Shown here: one piece after another, positions 14,968-27,700 of the stretch
Numbering within the stretch: position 1 is the first letter of the stretch
Layout of the letters: every line of letters begins with the position of its first letter
Assembly (NCBI GenBank): GCA_020055645.1
Contig: CM034549.1
Span: 26,185,930-26,249,929, forward strand
Direction: 5' to 3'
Source of the DNA: Tomocerus qinae
Taxonomy: Eukaryota > Arthropoda > Collembola > Entomobryomorpha > Tomoceridae
Length of the DNA: 64,000 nucleotides
The notes under the pieces: model-generated
The model's input: the letters and a program-made list of their open reading frames with translations, nothing else
What the model was told of the DNA's origin: nothing
Databases searched by the model: none
Program-made: the position numbers and the translations under genes

Positions 14968-16225
14968 TTACTGGAATGGTTTTACATTATTAAAATCAAT
15001 AACAGACGGATCAAATGGTTGCCCTTTGAAAGGAGATCCATCCATGTCCCACGATTTCTTTAAGGTCTCTAAAGTCTTCTAAAATATTAACAGATGAAAA
15101 TAAAGTGAGGATTTCATGTGAAATAAAAAATACAAGTTTACTGAATATACTTGTTTTAAAGTTACCATTTCATCTGAAGTAGGCAGTCCCATTTGCTTTC
15201 TCTCCTGATTCCACATTAATTCTTGAATTTTCATTTGTTCCTCTTCTTTAAGTTCTTCCATTGGTCGCACAGCTTCAATGTTTTTAATATCAATAGGTTC
15301 CTCTCCTTCTATTAACGCCGTCCACCACCTATAGCAAACCAAAATCGACGATTAATGTATTTTTATTTTAAGGCTTTCTTCTGGAGAAGATTAGCGATGA
15401 TTATGCAGGTCATAATCTCTACTCTCCGCTGTTATACATCACAATAAATATAATATAATAATAAATACCTCTCTTTTTCCTTTTGCAACCAAATATTAAC
15501 GGATTCTCCGGGAGATAGGTTCCAATATGATTCATCTTTGACGACTGGAAATGAAAGTTTTCCTTCAAAAATAGGATCATGTGGAGAAGAGGCCAGTGAG
15601 ACAGATAAAGAATTAGTCCCTATTGTAACTTTGATTTCTTTTCCTTTCATTACTGTTACCGGTACTTTTACGTCTAAATCCATTATTGTCTGAGACCATG
15701 TGTACTTTTCTGTTGCTCTTCCATTATATGCATCTGATGATAAATTCGGGACACTTGATTTTGATGAAGATTTCTTTGCACAGGAATCCCTTGAACTGTT
15801 AACAACAGAAGATTCAGCTGACATATTGACAGGAACGACGGATTCGTCTGTATTGGTAGATGTGTTCAATTCAACTACATTATTAGATCTCAATTCTGGT
15901 TCCACTTGCATCTTGTATGATTTCCATTTGTGGAATTTGGATAATATAAATTTCTCGGCATGTCCTTTAGGAAAACCATATGATCCTCCTTCAGGTGGAC
16001 ATTCCATAAAAAAATCCGTTCTGAAATAAAAATTTCAAGACAATTTTCTAAAAACTGCTCAATTTTAGCCTAAATAAATATGCCCACAGGCCCAATCCAG
16101 CTATTATGACTTAAACCTTACCTTCTAGCAAGAAAACTGAAAAACTCGTCCACAAAACTATCTACATTTCCAGTATTCCTTAGGACACATTCGAAAGGTC
16201 CATCGTTTACTGCAGAAGGCTCCAT
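14968..16225 (-). CDS. NUDCD3: NudC domain-containing protein 3 (NUDCD3 / NudCL)
   Basis: A cytosolic co-chaperone that works with HSP90 and stabilises dynein intermediate chain; a p23/CS-fold protein. Four exons: 16,225-16,122, 16,020-15,469, 15,328-15,166 and 15,078-14,968, all with GT-AG borders, joining in phase. The start is the ATG at 16,225 (MEPSAVNDGPFECVL). The N-terminal helical part contains RRTDFF and GFPKGHAEK, matching the KTDFY...GFPPG segment of vertebrate NUDCD3. The CS domain starts at KYTWSQTIMDLDVKVPV and runs through WNLSPGESV to RWWTALIEGEEPIDI. The C-terminus has LKKSWDMDGSPFKGQPFDP, a strong match to the family end. The poorly conserved middle is Ser/Thr/Asn-rich. Total length is 309 residues, against about 361 in human. 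Codanin-1 starts about 950 bp away on the opposite strand. Confidence 0.93.
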
Positions 16226-17176
16226 TGTAATTATTTATTTAGATTTTCGTCTTCAGTGAAATTTAATTTTCTTTAGATAGATAAAAAGTAATTTAAATTT
16301 TAAATGAGCTTTATATTCTAATAAATATTTTATACCATAAAAATACTCTTTTACTTCAGTTACTTCCACTTACCTTGCTTTTTTCCTCCGCGTACTCCTA
16401 AAAACTCAGCTAATATTTATAATACTGAATAGTAAATAGTGCCTTAAAAATGTTTTTAAAAAGACGAAATTAGTCTTGATTGTTGATATATTATACACGC
16501 TTTAGAGAACCTTACCCCAATCCCAACTTCCCCCAAAGATAGTATTATTATATGATGGTCAGGCAGAGACAGGGTCAGGTCCAGGTCAGGTCAGCATCAG
16601 AAGAATCAGAATCATGTAGGCTTTTTTATTTTTGTTGATATATTTTGTTATGTATTATTATTGGCTATTTATTGGCTATTGGGATTGGGATATTCGGGAA
16701 TAGAATTTCCTATCCTTTACTTTACCTCGCACAAAACAAAATTCACGTGCTCTTCACTTCTATCCATTACGGACAGTGAAGTGTGTACCTTGATAGTTGT
16801 AGCGGGAAGGGAAATTACTATCGGGCAATTTTTTCAGCCGTTTAGGATGTTTATTTTGTGAAAAATATGTCAGAAATAGCATTTAATTCATTTAATTTCT
16901 ATTGTAATTTAAAAAGTGTGACTAACTTAACAATTTAACTGATAAACATTTTACTACTACTCCGTTAGTCCGTTGAAAACAGTTGACAGTAGGTAAACAA
17001 AACACGTAAGCTTAGTAAGCTAAGCAAGCATTATTGCTAAAGTAAACATAACATACGTACAGATCTAGACATTTTGGTTTTAAAACTTGTGTTTGTGATT
17101 GTCTTTGCTTAAAGTTAGGTAAAAGCACAACGGTGGCCAATGAAATGACCCTTCTTGGGTTGAATTATTGAGTTAA
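16226..17176. promoter_or_regulatory. Shared upstream region of NUDCD3 and codanin-1
   Basis: The two start codons diverge across 951 bp, so both promoters must lie here unless one uses a distant UTR exon. No TATA box was found at a convincing position. The middle holds a run of AGGTCA-like half-sites (annotated separately). The open frame at 16,661-16,861 has no methionine context or family match and is taken as chance. Confidence 0.55.
16557..16597 (+). promoter_or_regulatory. Cluster of AGGTCA-like half-sites
   Basis: Within about 40 bp there are several direct repeats related to AGGTCA: GGTCAGG, GGGTCAGGTCC, then CCAGGTCAGGTCAGC. AGGTCA is the half-site bound by many nuclear receptors (established knowledge). 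Here the spacing is 0 or overlapping, and the run could simply be a short tandem repeat. Its place between two divergent promoters makes a regulatory role possible but unproven. Confidence 0.3.
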
Positions 17177-20100
17177 ATGGTAAGTATAATACACATAATG
17201 TGTAATGTTGAATGTAAAAAATTAATATGACCATAATAATAATAACCTCAAAAATATAAATGTAATAGAAACGCTTACCGAGTTCTATTTTTGCTGTTGA
17301 AGAAAATGCTATTAATAAAAACTGGTAAACTCACTGGTAAAAATAACTAATAAAATGCTTAAATTCAAAATTAAGCAGATGGAGATATAGAGAGCTACTG
17401 ACTGACTGATGTTGACCCAATTTTTGTAATTTGGACTCAGATAACCGGATACTGAAACAGCCACAGAGATTTAGTAAATAATTTCACAGAATTTTTAATA
17501 TTGGATTAATAAAACCTAATCTACCAGCTGAAATAAATTTATTTTTGTATTGTGATGTGATATTAAAACAGCTAGATAGGTCTTATTGTTTGATCTTTGA
17601 ATACTTTGTCCTTTGGTTTATATTAAAATATTAATTAAGTTTAACGTTTTTGTCCATATAGGTAACCGTTAAAAAATCATCCTCATTCTTGCCATTACAG
17701 ACACAAGCAATGGATACAAAAAATATTTTAGTAATGAATACGCCTGTTGGATCCCCCTTAGCTGGCCAAACCTGTGAACTAAAAGCCTTAAATTTAGTTC
17801 ATGAATGGGCTGAATTAGCCTCTAGGTAACTTTATAAGTATTATGTTTTGTAGACATCTATTACATGTTACTGTTATTTATAAAGGCCTCATTAAGTTAT
17901 CTTCCTAATATCAACACTTTTTGTTACTAGACTGTGGATTGAAGAAGGAGATTCAACTCCAACACAAGCTGTACCTATTTCTGCCAGCAAAAAGCCGACA
18001 AGGCTATCCGAAGATAACTGTGTTAGTCACACGGGTCGGTCGTCTGTAAGTCCGACTAAAAAGATTGCACCCCGCAGACTTTCGTTGGAATCAGGGAGTA
18101 CTATTCATTCTCCAAATCGCAAGATTCCTTTAAATAATGAAAAGAAACGAATTCAGCCCATGTCCATTCCTCTCAAGCCTCCAGACATTCAAAATATGCA
18201 AATGTTTCCTCCAATTGGTTCATCAAATGATTGTAACGATAGCTCAGTGAAACATGAAAGCGTAAACAGGAACAACAATCCGTTTCTTTCCCCATCAGCT
18301 AACACGGAAAGCAATTCAATAGCAGATATTAAAGTTAAAAAATTGGAAGACAAGATGCGGAGAATCGCTGTGACTCCCGTAAGTAGTCCGCGTTCTCAAG
18401 AAGGATCCCCTATTGTAGATCAAGTCGATTCCAAACAGGAGAAAGTTCTGCGGGTACCTAGATCATCGGAATTGTTGGCTGAGCTCAGTTCGGAAAAATG
18501 CAAAGAATTAGACAGTTTGGCACTGGAATATGCAAATTGTCTCAACAACAATCTTTGTAGGAGTGTCTTGACTGAAATTGCGTTTTTGTTTCAACTGTTG
18601 GCTTCCAATAGTAATATTAATTCTGACAACCTTATATTTTCCACCGTAGCTGCAAGGGTGTATTTTGTAATAAAAGTGGTCCATTTTCAAATCCCTAACC
18701 TAATTTCCCAATTGGACTCTCAAGTTTGTCATATCTTGCTTCAGAATTTTCCACATCGCCTTCCAAAACCCTTGAGAAAATTAATCGAAAAAGTCATACA
18801 TAATCATCAGGAAAACAAAAGGATCGGAGAAATGATGTTTGGACAAACTGCTCCCTCAAATTCGTTTAATTGCGTTACATTTCAAACGGACACAGATGGG
18901 AAATCCAACTTTCCCAATCAAAGTGATTTCCACGCTTTTTGCAAGGTATGTTTGGTATGCCGTGCGTCATTTGCTGGCTGAGTTCATATTATTGTTATTC
19001 ATTTATTCTTTAGATTCCGATGCTAATATAATTTTTATTTTCAGCAAAGAGATATGTTTTATGCCATCAAAGACATTTGGGAAACAAGCAGAGGTCAAAA
19101 TAACTCTTCTGTGTCACACTACGCCATAACATCCACAACGTCAATTAAAACCCACAATTCCCACTCTACGTCATTTAGACCAGATCCTGCTGCATCAAAA
19201 ATGAAGACTCTTTTTCAACTTAATTCATCTTCAATCAACATGGCTCACTTAGCTGCTCTATTTCTGTCTCAATTTTTATTGGATTCCTTGGAATCTAAGC
19301 AAAATGTAGGACGTGAAGCAATCCAAGATGAAAACGTGAGACAACTCTTTGAAACTAATCCATCTAGATTTCAGCAACTGCAGAACAGATTTTCAGACTC
19401 ATCTTCGTCATCGAATTCTCCATCTGGCAATACTGCAATGATGTTTTCCAAATATTTCATCACACTAGCTGCTTCACCGGAGTTTAATCAGCATCTTATC
19501 GATAGATCCATTTTGGAGATTAATAAGGTTATTATAGTGTTAAAATTGATGATCTGCTTTGTTTTATGTGATGCTTGAATGTATCAATTTTAATGATGTT
19601 TTATTTATATTTTAGATCGAAGCATCTATAGAAAACGAGGAAATTGTTGATCCAAAAGAGATTTTAGTCTCTTTGAAAAAATGCCTCCTGCTAGCTAGAA
19701 TCTTAGGTCACCTCTGTTTTCTTCCTTATCAGAATCAAGGCCCTAATGCAGCCCGTTACCGTAAGCCAGGAATTACTACCATAGAGAAGGAGTCCAGCGT
19801 AGCCAAGCAGATTGAACTACGATCTTACCAACATCCCCCAATGGATTTGGCCGACAAACTTCTGAAGTCTTACTCCAATAAGCGCCTAACGTTTACTCTT
19901 CCATGGATTATTGAGTTCCTCATGCAAGCTGATCATGTCACATTTTTCCTTCCCAATTACAAATCAATTATACTATTAATTGCTTTCATTTATCGCAATT
20001 GTTTAAATTTTCCTAAAGAGCCAGCGCTTATTGCCTCTGCAAACAAAAACTTTTTACGTTTTTATTGTGGCACATTGTTTTCCTTAGAAGATTTCCCAGA

Positions 20101-21537
20101 CTCGTTGCTATTTATTGAAAAGTTACAAAATGACTATCCAGAATATTATGACAACATCATGTCAGTCAATGAAATGTTTAAGAGGACCAGTAAAACAAAA
20201 AGAAATGACATAAAGGCTTCAAAAAATGAAGATGAAGATGTAGTTGTAGACAACCTAAATCATCTAGGCGAAGTTTTAATCAAGACTTGCTTTTTGAGGC
20301 AGATGAACCAAATCAAGGCAATTTTGAGTTCAGCTAGTGGTTTTCAAAATGGAGTTACACCAGATTCGACTAGTAGTCCTGGCGGAGTCGTTAAACATAT
20401 TCGTCCTATTCCTGCAAGCTCAAGCAACTCTGTATTGTCAAAAAGTAGTGAAATACAGGTACTGCTGGAATCTAGTTTTTTTCATGGTCACCCTAAATCC
20501 GTTAAGAAAACAATTGACTTTGTCTCGGAGAGAGTAGCGTCGATTTTCATCAAAACCGTACGGTCAGATATTTATCCCAAGGAGAGAAGTGAATTATTAT
20601 CCAAAGGAATTTTTAAAGACGAAGCAGCCAAGACTTGTAGGAGTAACATATTTAGTTTGTTTGAAGATTTTTCCAAATGCAAGTGTGAAGATTCGGTCAA
20701 TACCCTTATAGGAGATAGTATCAACGAAGGAGCTTTGTCTATTTGTCGTCAAATAGCATACCGAAAATGTGCCGAAAATGTTATGGATTGGGTGAAAACA
20801 CATATTAATGCAGGTACATATTTTTATTACAATTCAATACAAATATTGCAAGTTAATCATTACGTAGAAATCTAGTAAAAATAAGATTTTTAATTTTTAT
20901 GATCGTTCTTTATGTTCCAGATATGTTTCCTGTGGTTCCTACGCCGGTAGTTAGTAGCCATGAACCTTCCAAAAAGCCTGAGCCTAAAAATTCTTCCTTT
21001 CAAGCAATGATTACAATCCACAGATGCCTTCAAAAAATACACAAAAGACATCCTGTTGATCCTAACCTGATTGATCGTGTTCTGGACGACGATCTGCTGG
21101 GAGAAACTCCATATGTGACGTCCGTTACAATTGACATTTGTCTTGCAATGTGTGCATTCACTCCTACCTTGTTAACAATGGAAAGGTTGACAAAGTTTGT
21201 TACTTTTTGGAAAAGGATATGGAATACTTCCTGCAAGATTTTGTGTCCAAGAAATTTGGTTCTACTATCGCAATCAGAAAGCCCTGAATCGACATGGGAA
21301 AAAGTGAGCTGCCTAATGGAAATAATGCTCAAAGAAGACTTGTTAGCAGTTGAAAGTTTACAAGATCAGTGCGTATCTTTGTTAAGACAGGACTGGCCCC
21401 AAGACTTACATTCACAAATATCGCAATTTCTTAAAACGGTCCTTAGTTCTTTAGGAGGAAATGGCAGGTCTATGGACACTGAAGTAATTGATTGGATTGC
21501 ATGGTATTGCTCGTCAGCTCCAGATGAAACTATTTAG
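17177..21537 (+). CDS. CDAN1: Codanin-1
   Basis: Codanin-1 binds the histone chaperone ASF1 and limits histone supply to chromatin; human mutations cause congenital dyserythropoietic anaemia type I. Six coding exons: 17,177-17,179, 17,662-17,825, 17,931-18,945, 19,045-19,527, 19,616-20,813 and 20,921-21,537. They total 3,480 nt, or 1,159 residues (human 1,227). Exon 1 carries only the ATG, followed by GTAAGT; an internal ATG at 17,710 is an alternative start. Family-like segments: HEWAELASRLWIEEGD near the N-terminus, a Ser/Pro-rich linker, RSSELLAELSSEKCKELD, HAFCKQRDMFYAIKDIWE, LLARILGHLCFLPY, and DLADKLLKSYSNKRLTFTLP followed by WIIEFL. The last two are the clearest match to vertebrate codanin. 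The protein is largely alpha-helical with no membrane segment. The gene diverges from NUDCD3. The assignment rests on recalled family motifs, with a full coding frame as support. Confidence 0.85.
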
Positions 21538-22206
21538 TTTAGGAATTTCGTAGATTTTAGTATTTGACATAGATTAGAATTTTAATTGTAGTTAACGTAT
21601 CGAAAGCTATATATTCTTGTGACGGAAGGAAAAGCTGCACACTTTTCAACGTTGAGAGTTTTGTGGTGCTAATATTACGAACTGCAAAAACTTTGTTTAA
21701 GTAGGCAGCGTATTAAAATTCATGACAGGTCATGCGATAATTTGAGTATTTTGTAAATTGAGTAAAGTGTACTTATATGTACCTAATTACTTTAAAGAAC
21801 TTGAATGTACCTACAGATAAGATATATAACTTAATTTTTGGAAAGTCGATTACAGTCGAAGATTATTACGGTTTACGTAATGTTAAATGTATATTTTTGT
21901 TCCATAATATAACTAGAAAACTGTTTATGTACATAATACTATATTGTTAGTAACGTTTTGAAAACTGTTGACTGACATTTATTGTTATTATTAAATGACT
22001 TGAGCAATTTAACTTAACATTTTCTTTGCTACCATACATGTCATTCCTGACCAGCATATAGGCGTGTTAATTACAGTTTGCTTTTTACATGTATTCTCAT
22101 AACACGAGAGTTAAATTTAGATACCTGTACTAAACGTATCTTAGTTGCTACTTCCTTGCACACTGCTGTGCTGGGAGAAATATTAAACATCAGGGTGATG
22201 TAATGT

Positions 22207-22212
22207 AATAAA
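22207..22212 (+). promoter_or_regulatory. Candidate poly(A) signal of codanin-1
   Basis: AATAAA about 670 bases after the codanin-1 stop, on the coding strand. It is the first canonical signal I found downstream. Confidence 0.4.
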
Positions 22213-22860
22213 CTTTAAAATCAATTTTTAGGTATTCAATTCTTTTCACAAAACTCGTTTCACAGGTAGGAGAATCGCTTCCATGAACAAATGAGCACCC
22301 TCCTGATCTTAGTAGGTTCGTGTTAGACACTTATTTATCTCAGTTTGTTCTGTTATTTATAGTTGCTTTTGCATAACATAAAATGATGTTTTCTAACCAA
22401 TGCGCACCAGGTTGATCCAGTTCACTAATCACTACCATAAAATATTATATTACTTTTTTAACTGTATAATTACTAATTACGTAATTACTACAAGCATAAC
22501 AAACAGTTTACACAAGTACTTTTTTACAGCTGCTACTTGCTGCTCTACTCGTTACATATACTACGTTTCTAAAGCTATGCAAAGTATTAATTTTTTCACG
22601 AGTTAGAACACCAAAACTTATTCCATTGCAAAATTGTCACGCGAGTTTGTTTGTCTGTACACTTTTTATACAGCTATTTAAAAATAGTATAGACTATAAA
22701 CCAGCTTGTATAAAAAAAACTCCTATGATCACTGTTATGGATTACTAGTTGAATCCTAGCACACAAAGTGTGCTAGAAAATGTTGCAATCAGTAAATTTC
22801 TAGCGACTGCGCATTGGCCCGAATTTCATAGACCGTTGATTGGACTCAGTAGTCTAGGCT

Positions 22861-22914
22861 TTGCTCATTAATTACAAAATATTACCCTTGCTCATTAGTT
22901 ACAAAATATTACGG
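22861..22914. repeat. 27-bp tandem duplication
   Basis: TTGCTCATTAATTACAAAAT plus seven bases is followed at once by the same 27-base unit with three substitutions. It is a local duplication in intergenic DNA. Confidence 0.8.
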
Positions 22915-23194
22915 ACATAGATACAAACATTTATTCAAGAATAGTGAAAGAATCCCATGCGCATGCCCCAGTTTATGTTTATGTAGAGTAAAGATACCTA
23001 ATACAATGGACAGGATATCTGTTTCTATTGTTTAGTCTAAATTACTTCAGTGAAAAATATCAAATGTGGCTTTCAAGTAAACTTTATAAGTGCGAATTTC
23101 ATCTTCCCATCATCTAAATCTCAATTCTTTGTTACAACTACAACTACATACTCTTTTAGCAGGTAATAGTAATTATTACTGCAAGGCTAAACAC

Positions 23195-23224
23195 TAGTTA
23201 CTATACTATTATTAATAGTAACTA
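23195..23224. repeat. Perfect inverted repeat
   Basis: TAGTTACTAT, a 10-base loop, then ATAGTAACTA, which is the exact reverse complement. The sequence is AT-rich and intergenic. It could fold as a hairpin but has no known role. Confidence 0.7.
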
Positions 23225-24574
23225 AACCAGAAATGACATCAGCATACATGACGTATATCGGGCATTTGATAGTTTTAAAGTATGATAGGGCAGAAAATCA
23301 ATTTATGAGTGTCTAAAACAATAATTAAGAAACGCATGCATTGAAGGTCTCACTTAACTATTAACATTTTTCATGTAAATTACAGACCATATAAGGAAGA
23401 GCGAGTTATGTATATTTCTATAAGGGGTCACCATCGGTAGAGTGTGGGAGGTTTTAACATTGCCAGAGGAGGGGTTCCAGACCATTAATATTAATTGATT
23501 CTTAGATTTACGATTATTAATTTAACATTAGATACAGGATGCTTAGACAAAAACAAATGCCTATCTAACGAACAGTTATAGACAGATTTACGACCTTAAC
23601 TGATTGATTTTCAAGTTAGCCTTCAAATGGTAAGGACCATAATGAAATTGTATTTAATGCTCCATTTCCAGTTCGTCTCCTGTTTACACTACGCATTTCT
23701 TATGGCATGACTCGGGAAAGATTTAATGACAATCATCATGCATATTTATATACTAGGCCCATATTTATATACAGTACTCACTCCACAATCTACAACGACA
23801 GAGAAATGAGTTAGGTACTTCAGTTATTGTTTGATTTTATATTTAGCTATGTGAAAAGCTGTTTATCTTACTTGTACTTTTCCGAAGTTAAGTGGTCGAC
23901 CGATACCGATGGTGATAAAAGCTAGCATCAATTACCACAGAATAACATTAATATATAATTTCTCCATTAGGTAAGCATTATTCAACAGTTGGCAGTCATA
24001 AAAATGTCAAACTTTACTAATACCACTTGGCAGAGAAAACTCTTAGTTAATACTACCACTTGAAAGAAGAAAGTGTTTATGGCAGCTTATTTTCCAGTTG
24101 CTCATGAATAAAAATCTGCAGTTTTTATATTCTGTAGGTGTGTCGATTGACAGTCTGAACATACCACACCTCAAAATGAAAGTGACAAACAACAAGTGTA
24201 TTTTAGTGTGAAAAAGTAGGTTTCTAAAGTAAAATCAACCTAGATTTATAGCCGGCTTTACAAATGGAATTATGGAATGGAACGTGATCGGAACTCAATC
24301 AGTGTTACTAAACCAAAGTTATTGATGGATTATTATTATCATTGTTAAGCAGACAGAATTGTTAATTAGCAAAAAAACATTTTACCTAATCCAACAGAAT
24401 TTAAACATCAGATTCACACCAAAATGAGATTTTCACTTGAATCTAGGTCTCTGTAAGCAAGCGGATTAGCCGTGTAAAACACTTGTGCAGACGCTCAATT
24501 GCATATAAAACCCATTTACCAAGTGATAAAAAGCTAACCTGATAACCAAAACAAGTACGGACTAGTTGTGCTCC

Positions 24575-24582
24575 TATATAAA
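24575..24582 (+). promoter_or_regulatory. TATA box of the ACE gene
   Basis: TATATAAA lies 189 bases before the ACE start codon. About 30 bases downstream, near 24,605-24,612, the sequence GAACCAGTCTAAG resembles an arthropod initiator (TCAGT type). This spacing fits a focused TATA promoter with a 5' UTR of roughly 155 bases. Confidence 0.55.
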
Positions 24583-24763
24583 CCCTTTTTATAATCACAT
24601 CGCGAACCAGTCTAAGTTTAACCGTTTTCCAACAGTACCAACAACTAAGAACGTTACAATCACATCATATGAGTTAAATATTGCCATTTAAAGTAAACTG
24701 CGAAGTAATCGTTGAATTAGTTTGCCATTCTAGCTAGGACAGTCCAGAGTTCAATCTCTCTGC

Positions 24764-27700
24764 ATGTCCATCTCTTCTAAAATGCTACCCTCTCGACTTA
24801 TCAGTGTGGGAATTCAATTCCTAATTATATTATGTTCATCCACATCTATCATAATAGCAGCTGAAACAAAGGCATCTGAACAAGAAGCTTTAGCTTACAT
24901 CCAAGCATTGGAACCAAGATATTCCCAAGCATGTAATCAGCAAATTACAACAAGATGGGCGTACATAACGAACGTTACGGCGGAAAACGCCAATGCATCT
25001 GTAAGAAACTTTCAATTCTTTGCATTCGGAAGTTATACTTGAAGAATTCAATCTAGTAGAATATCTTTTAATAATATCGTTGTTTTTACAGACAATTGCA
25101 GACAATTTGTACCTCAAATTTCAATCTGACATCCAAGCAGAAATTCTTCAAAATTACTCCAACTGGATGGAATTTACTGATCCTAGATTGAAAAGAGAAT
25201 TCAAGTATTTATCTATACGAGGACCTGCTACAACTCCTTCTGAGGATGTTGCCAGCGTAAGTCAACTTAGAAAACGATAGCTTAACTTATACTTACTAGA
25301 GCTAATTAATAAATTGTGACAAAAGTGAACATCTTTGCTAAGCTGTAGTATATAGTTGCATGGAAGCACCAAAGTCTGTTCAAATGCCTTAGATTATCAA
25401 ATTTTCATTTCAGAGAAATGAGTTGCTTAGCCGAATGGAGTCGTCTTATGCTACTGCAACAGTGTGCGAATATGGAAACCCAGCAAATTGTAATCTTCAT
25501 CTAGAAGGTATTCCATGATTTACTATGCCAAAATTATCGGACTTTAAATGTCATTAAACCCAGCTAAAACGAATAGTGAAGTTGTAAAATGAGCACTTAA
25601 AATAATTTTTATTTCATATAGACATTGAAGAGAAGTTGGCCTCTCGTACAGATTATGATGAACTGGCCTACTACTATACACAATGGTAAGAAAAATTGTT
25701 AGTGCTTTAACTGTACCAAGTGTATTATCCCTTGAAATCAAACATTAATTTCTTAATACATGGTAATAAATACCTATACTGCCCACTACTGACTGAGTTC
25801 TTTCGGTCAGAATCGGAATACATAATAATATTATCTTAAACAGAACGCAACCTATAGAAATAGTGTATTATTTAAAAAACGTCTGTAATAATAACAAATG
25901 GCTCATAGTGAATAATTGATATTTCACTGCTTGAGAAATGTGTAAACCAATTCTGTAATAAATGGCAGTAGTATAATGTGCTAGATTTTTATGATATTTT
26001 CGATCTACACAGGCACAATGCTATGAATGCAGCAGTTCAGCCCAATAACTACACTCAGTTTGTACAATACGAAAACACAATAGCCAGAGCAAATGGTAAG
26101 TGTGTAAATCATATATTTTATATTGAAATACATATCCTTAAAAGCATTTACCAATAAGTACCTCGATTTGGTCTAAACAGGATTTGCCGACATGAGTGAT
26201 ATGTGGTCAGCACCTTACGATGACGAAACAGCCAACTGGACAGCAACCTCATTCAAAGAGGAAATGTTGTCCATATGGGATCAGTTGAAACCATACTATG
26301 ATAAACTCCATGCTTATGTACGCATGAAATTGAGGGCCAACGGAAACTACACATCGAAAATTAAAAAATATGGCTACTTACCTGCTAACCTTTTGGGGAA
26401 CATGTGGTCACAGGTAATCATTTAGAGTAATACATTTTGTATCTAGTGCTTACCCATGAATCTCATAAAGGTAGCTTCAGGTAGCCAGTTGCCTTTCAGT
26501 CATATTTTTTAACTAATTGAATACATGAAACTTATTTTAAAAGGATTGGAGTGCCCTGGATGCAAGAACGAAACCTTTCCCACTCGCACCTTCGTTGGAC
26601 GCAACAGAAGCCATGATAAAGAAGGTTTGTCAAAAAGAAAGCATCCCAATTAAATCTAAACATAAGGACAGCTCAAGTAAATTCATTTTCTTAACAGGGA
26701 TACACCCCAGTAAGAATTTTTGAAGAGGCAGACAGATTCTTTATAAATATGGGTCTCTTGCCTCTAACAATCACATTTTGGCAAAGAAGTATGTTGGAAC
26801 GACCTGAAGACCGAGAGGTTGTTTGTCATGCTTCTGCAGAAGATTTCTGTTTAGGTAGAAATTCGGAGGATTTCAGGTACTCTCTTCAATTTTTACTGTG
26901 AAGTAGTAGATTAAAAAACATTTTGTCTCGAAAACGGACTAATGTAAATTTTTAAAACAGAATTAAGCAATGTACGAGAGTTAACATGGACCACTTGGTA
27001 ACAGCCCATCATGAAGCTGGTCACATACAATACTTTCTCCAATACACAAATCTTGATTACATTTTCCGGGAAGGAGCAAATCCCGGTTTTCATGAAGCCA
27101 TAGGAGATTGTCTCGCCCTTGCCGTAACAACTCCAAAGCATCTTCAATGTGTATTAGAGTTAGACATGGGCTTAGAAATTGACTGCGATGCAAAAACTAC
27201 GTACAAAGCTGGCGAAGTTACCGAAACAGATATTAACTATCTTTACATCACTGCTTTGCAAAAGGTTTAATTCTACATAATATACACATTTATTATTGTC
27301 ATCATCAGCATCTTAATCACAAAGCATAAACTCTGTTTTGCAATTTCTTAGTTTGTCTTCTTCCCATTTGCGATTTCTATGGACAGCTGGCGATGGGAAG
27401 TTTTTGAAGGGAAAATAACCGAAGAGCAATATAACAAACGCTGGTGGGAATTACGGCAAAAGAACCAAGGTATTATGCCACCATCATCCAGACCTGATGA
27501 CGTTTTTGATGCCGCAGCAAAATATCACATTGTAGCCAACGTTGAATACATAAGGTTGGTAATTATAATCTAATTAATGGTACATTTACTGTTTTCAAGT
27601 CTACATACCCATGTTCACATACTAGCTTAACGATTATCCATTTTCTCCCAGATATTTCATCAGTCACATTCTTCAATTTCAATTCTACGAAGCTATGTGT

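Larger units (their letters stand above)
21538..24763. other. Codanin-1 3' UTR and ACE upstream region
   Basis: No coding region is supported. The first clear AATAAA after codanin-1 is at 22,207-22,212, implying a 3' UTR of about 0.7 kb. Further right are a 27-bp tandem duplication (22,861-22,914), a perfect 10-bp inverted repeat (23,195-23,224) and, close to ACE, a TATA box. Confidence 0.55.

Noticed and set aside
23195..23224. Inverted repeat as a terminator or miRNA hairpin
   Set aside because: The stem is only 10 bp and AT-only except for two G/C pairs. It is too short for a miRNA precursor, and hairpin terminators do not apply to this type of genome.
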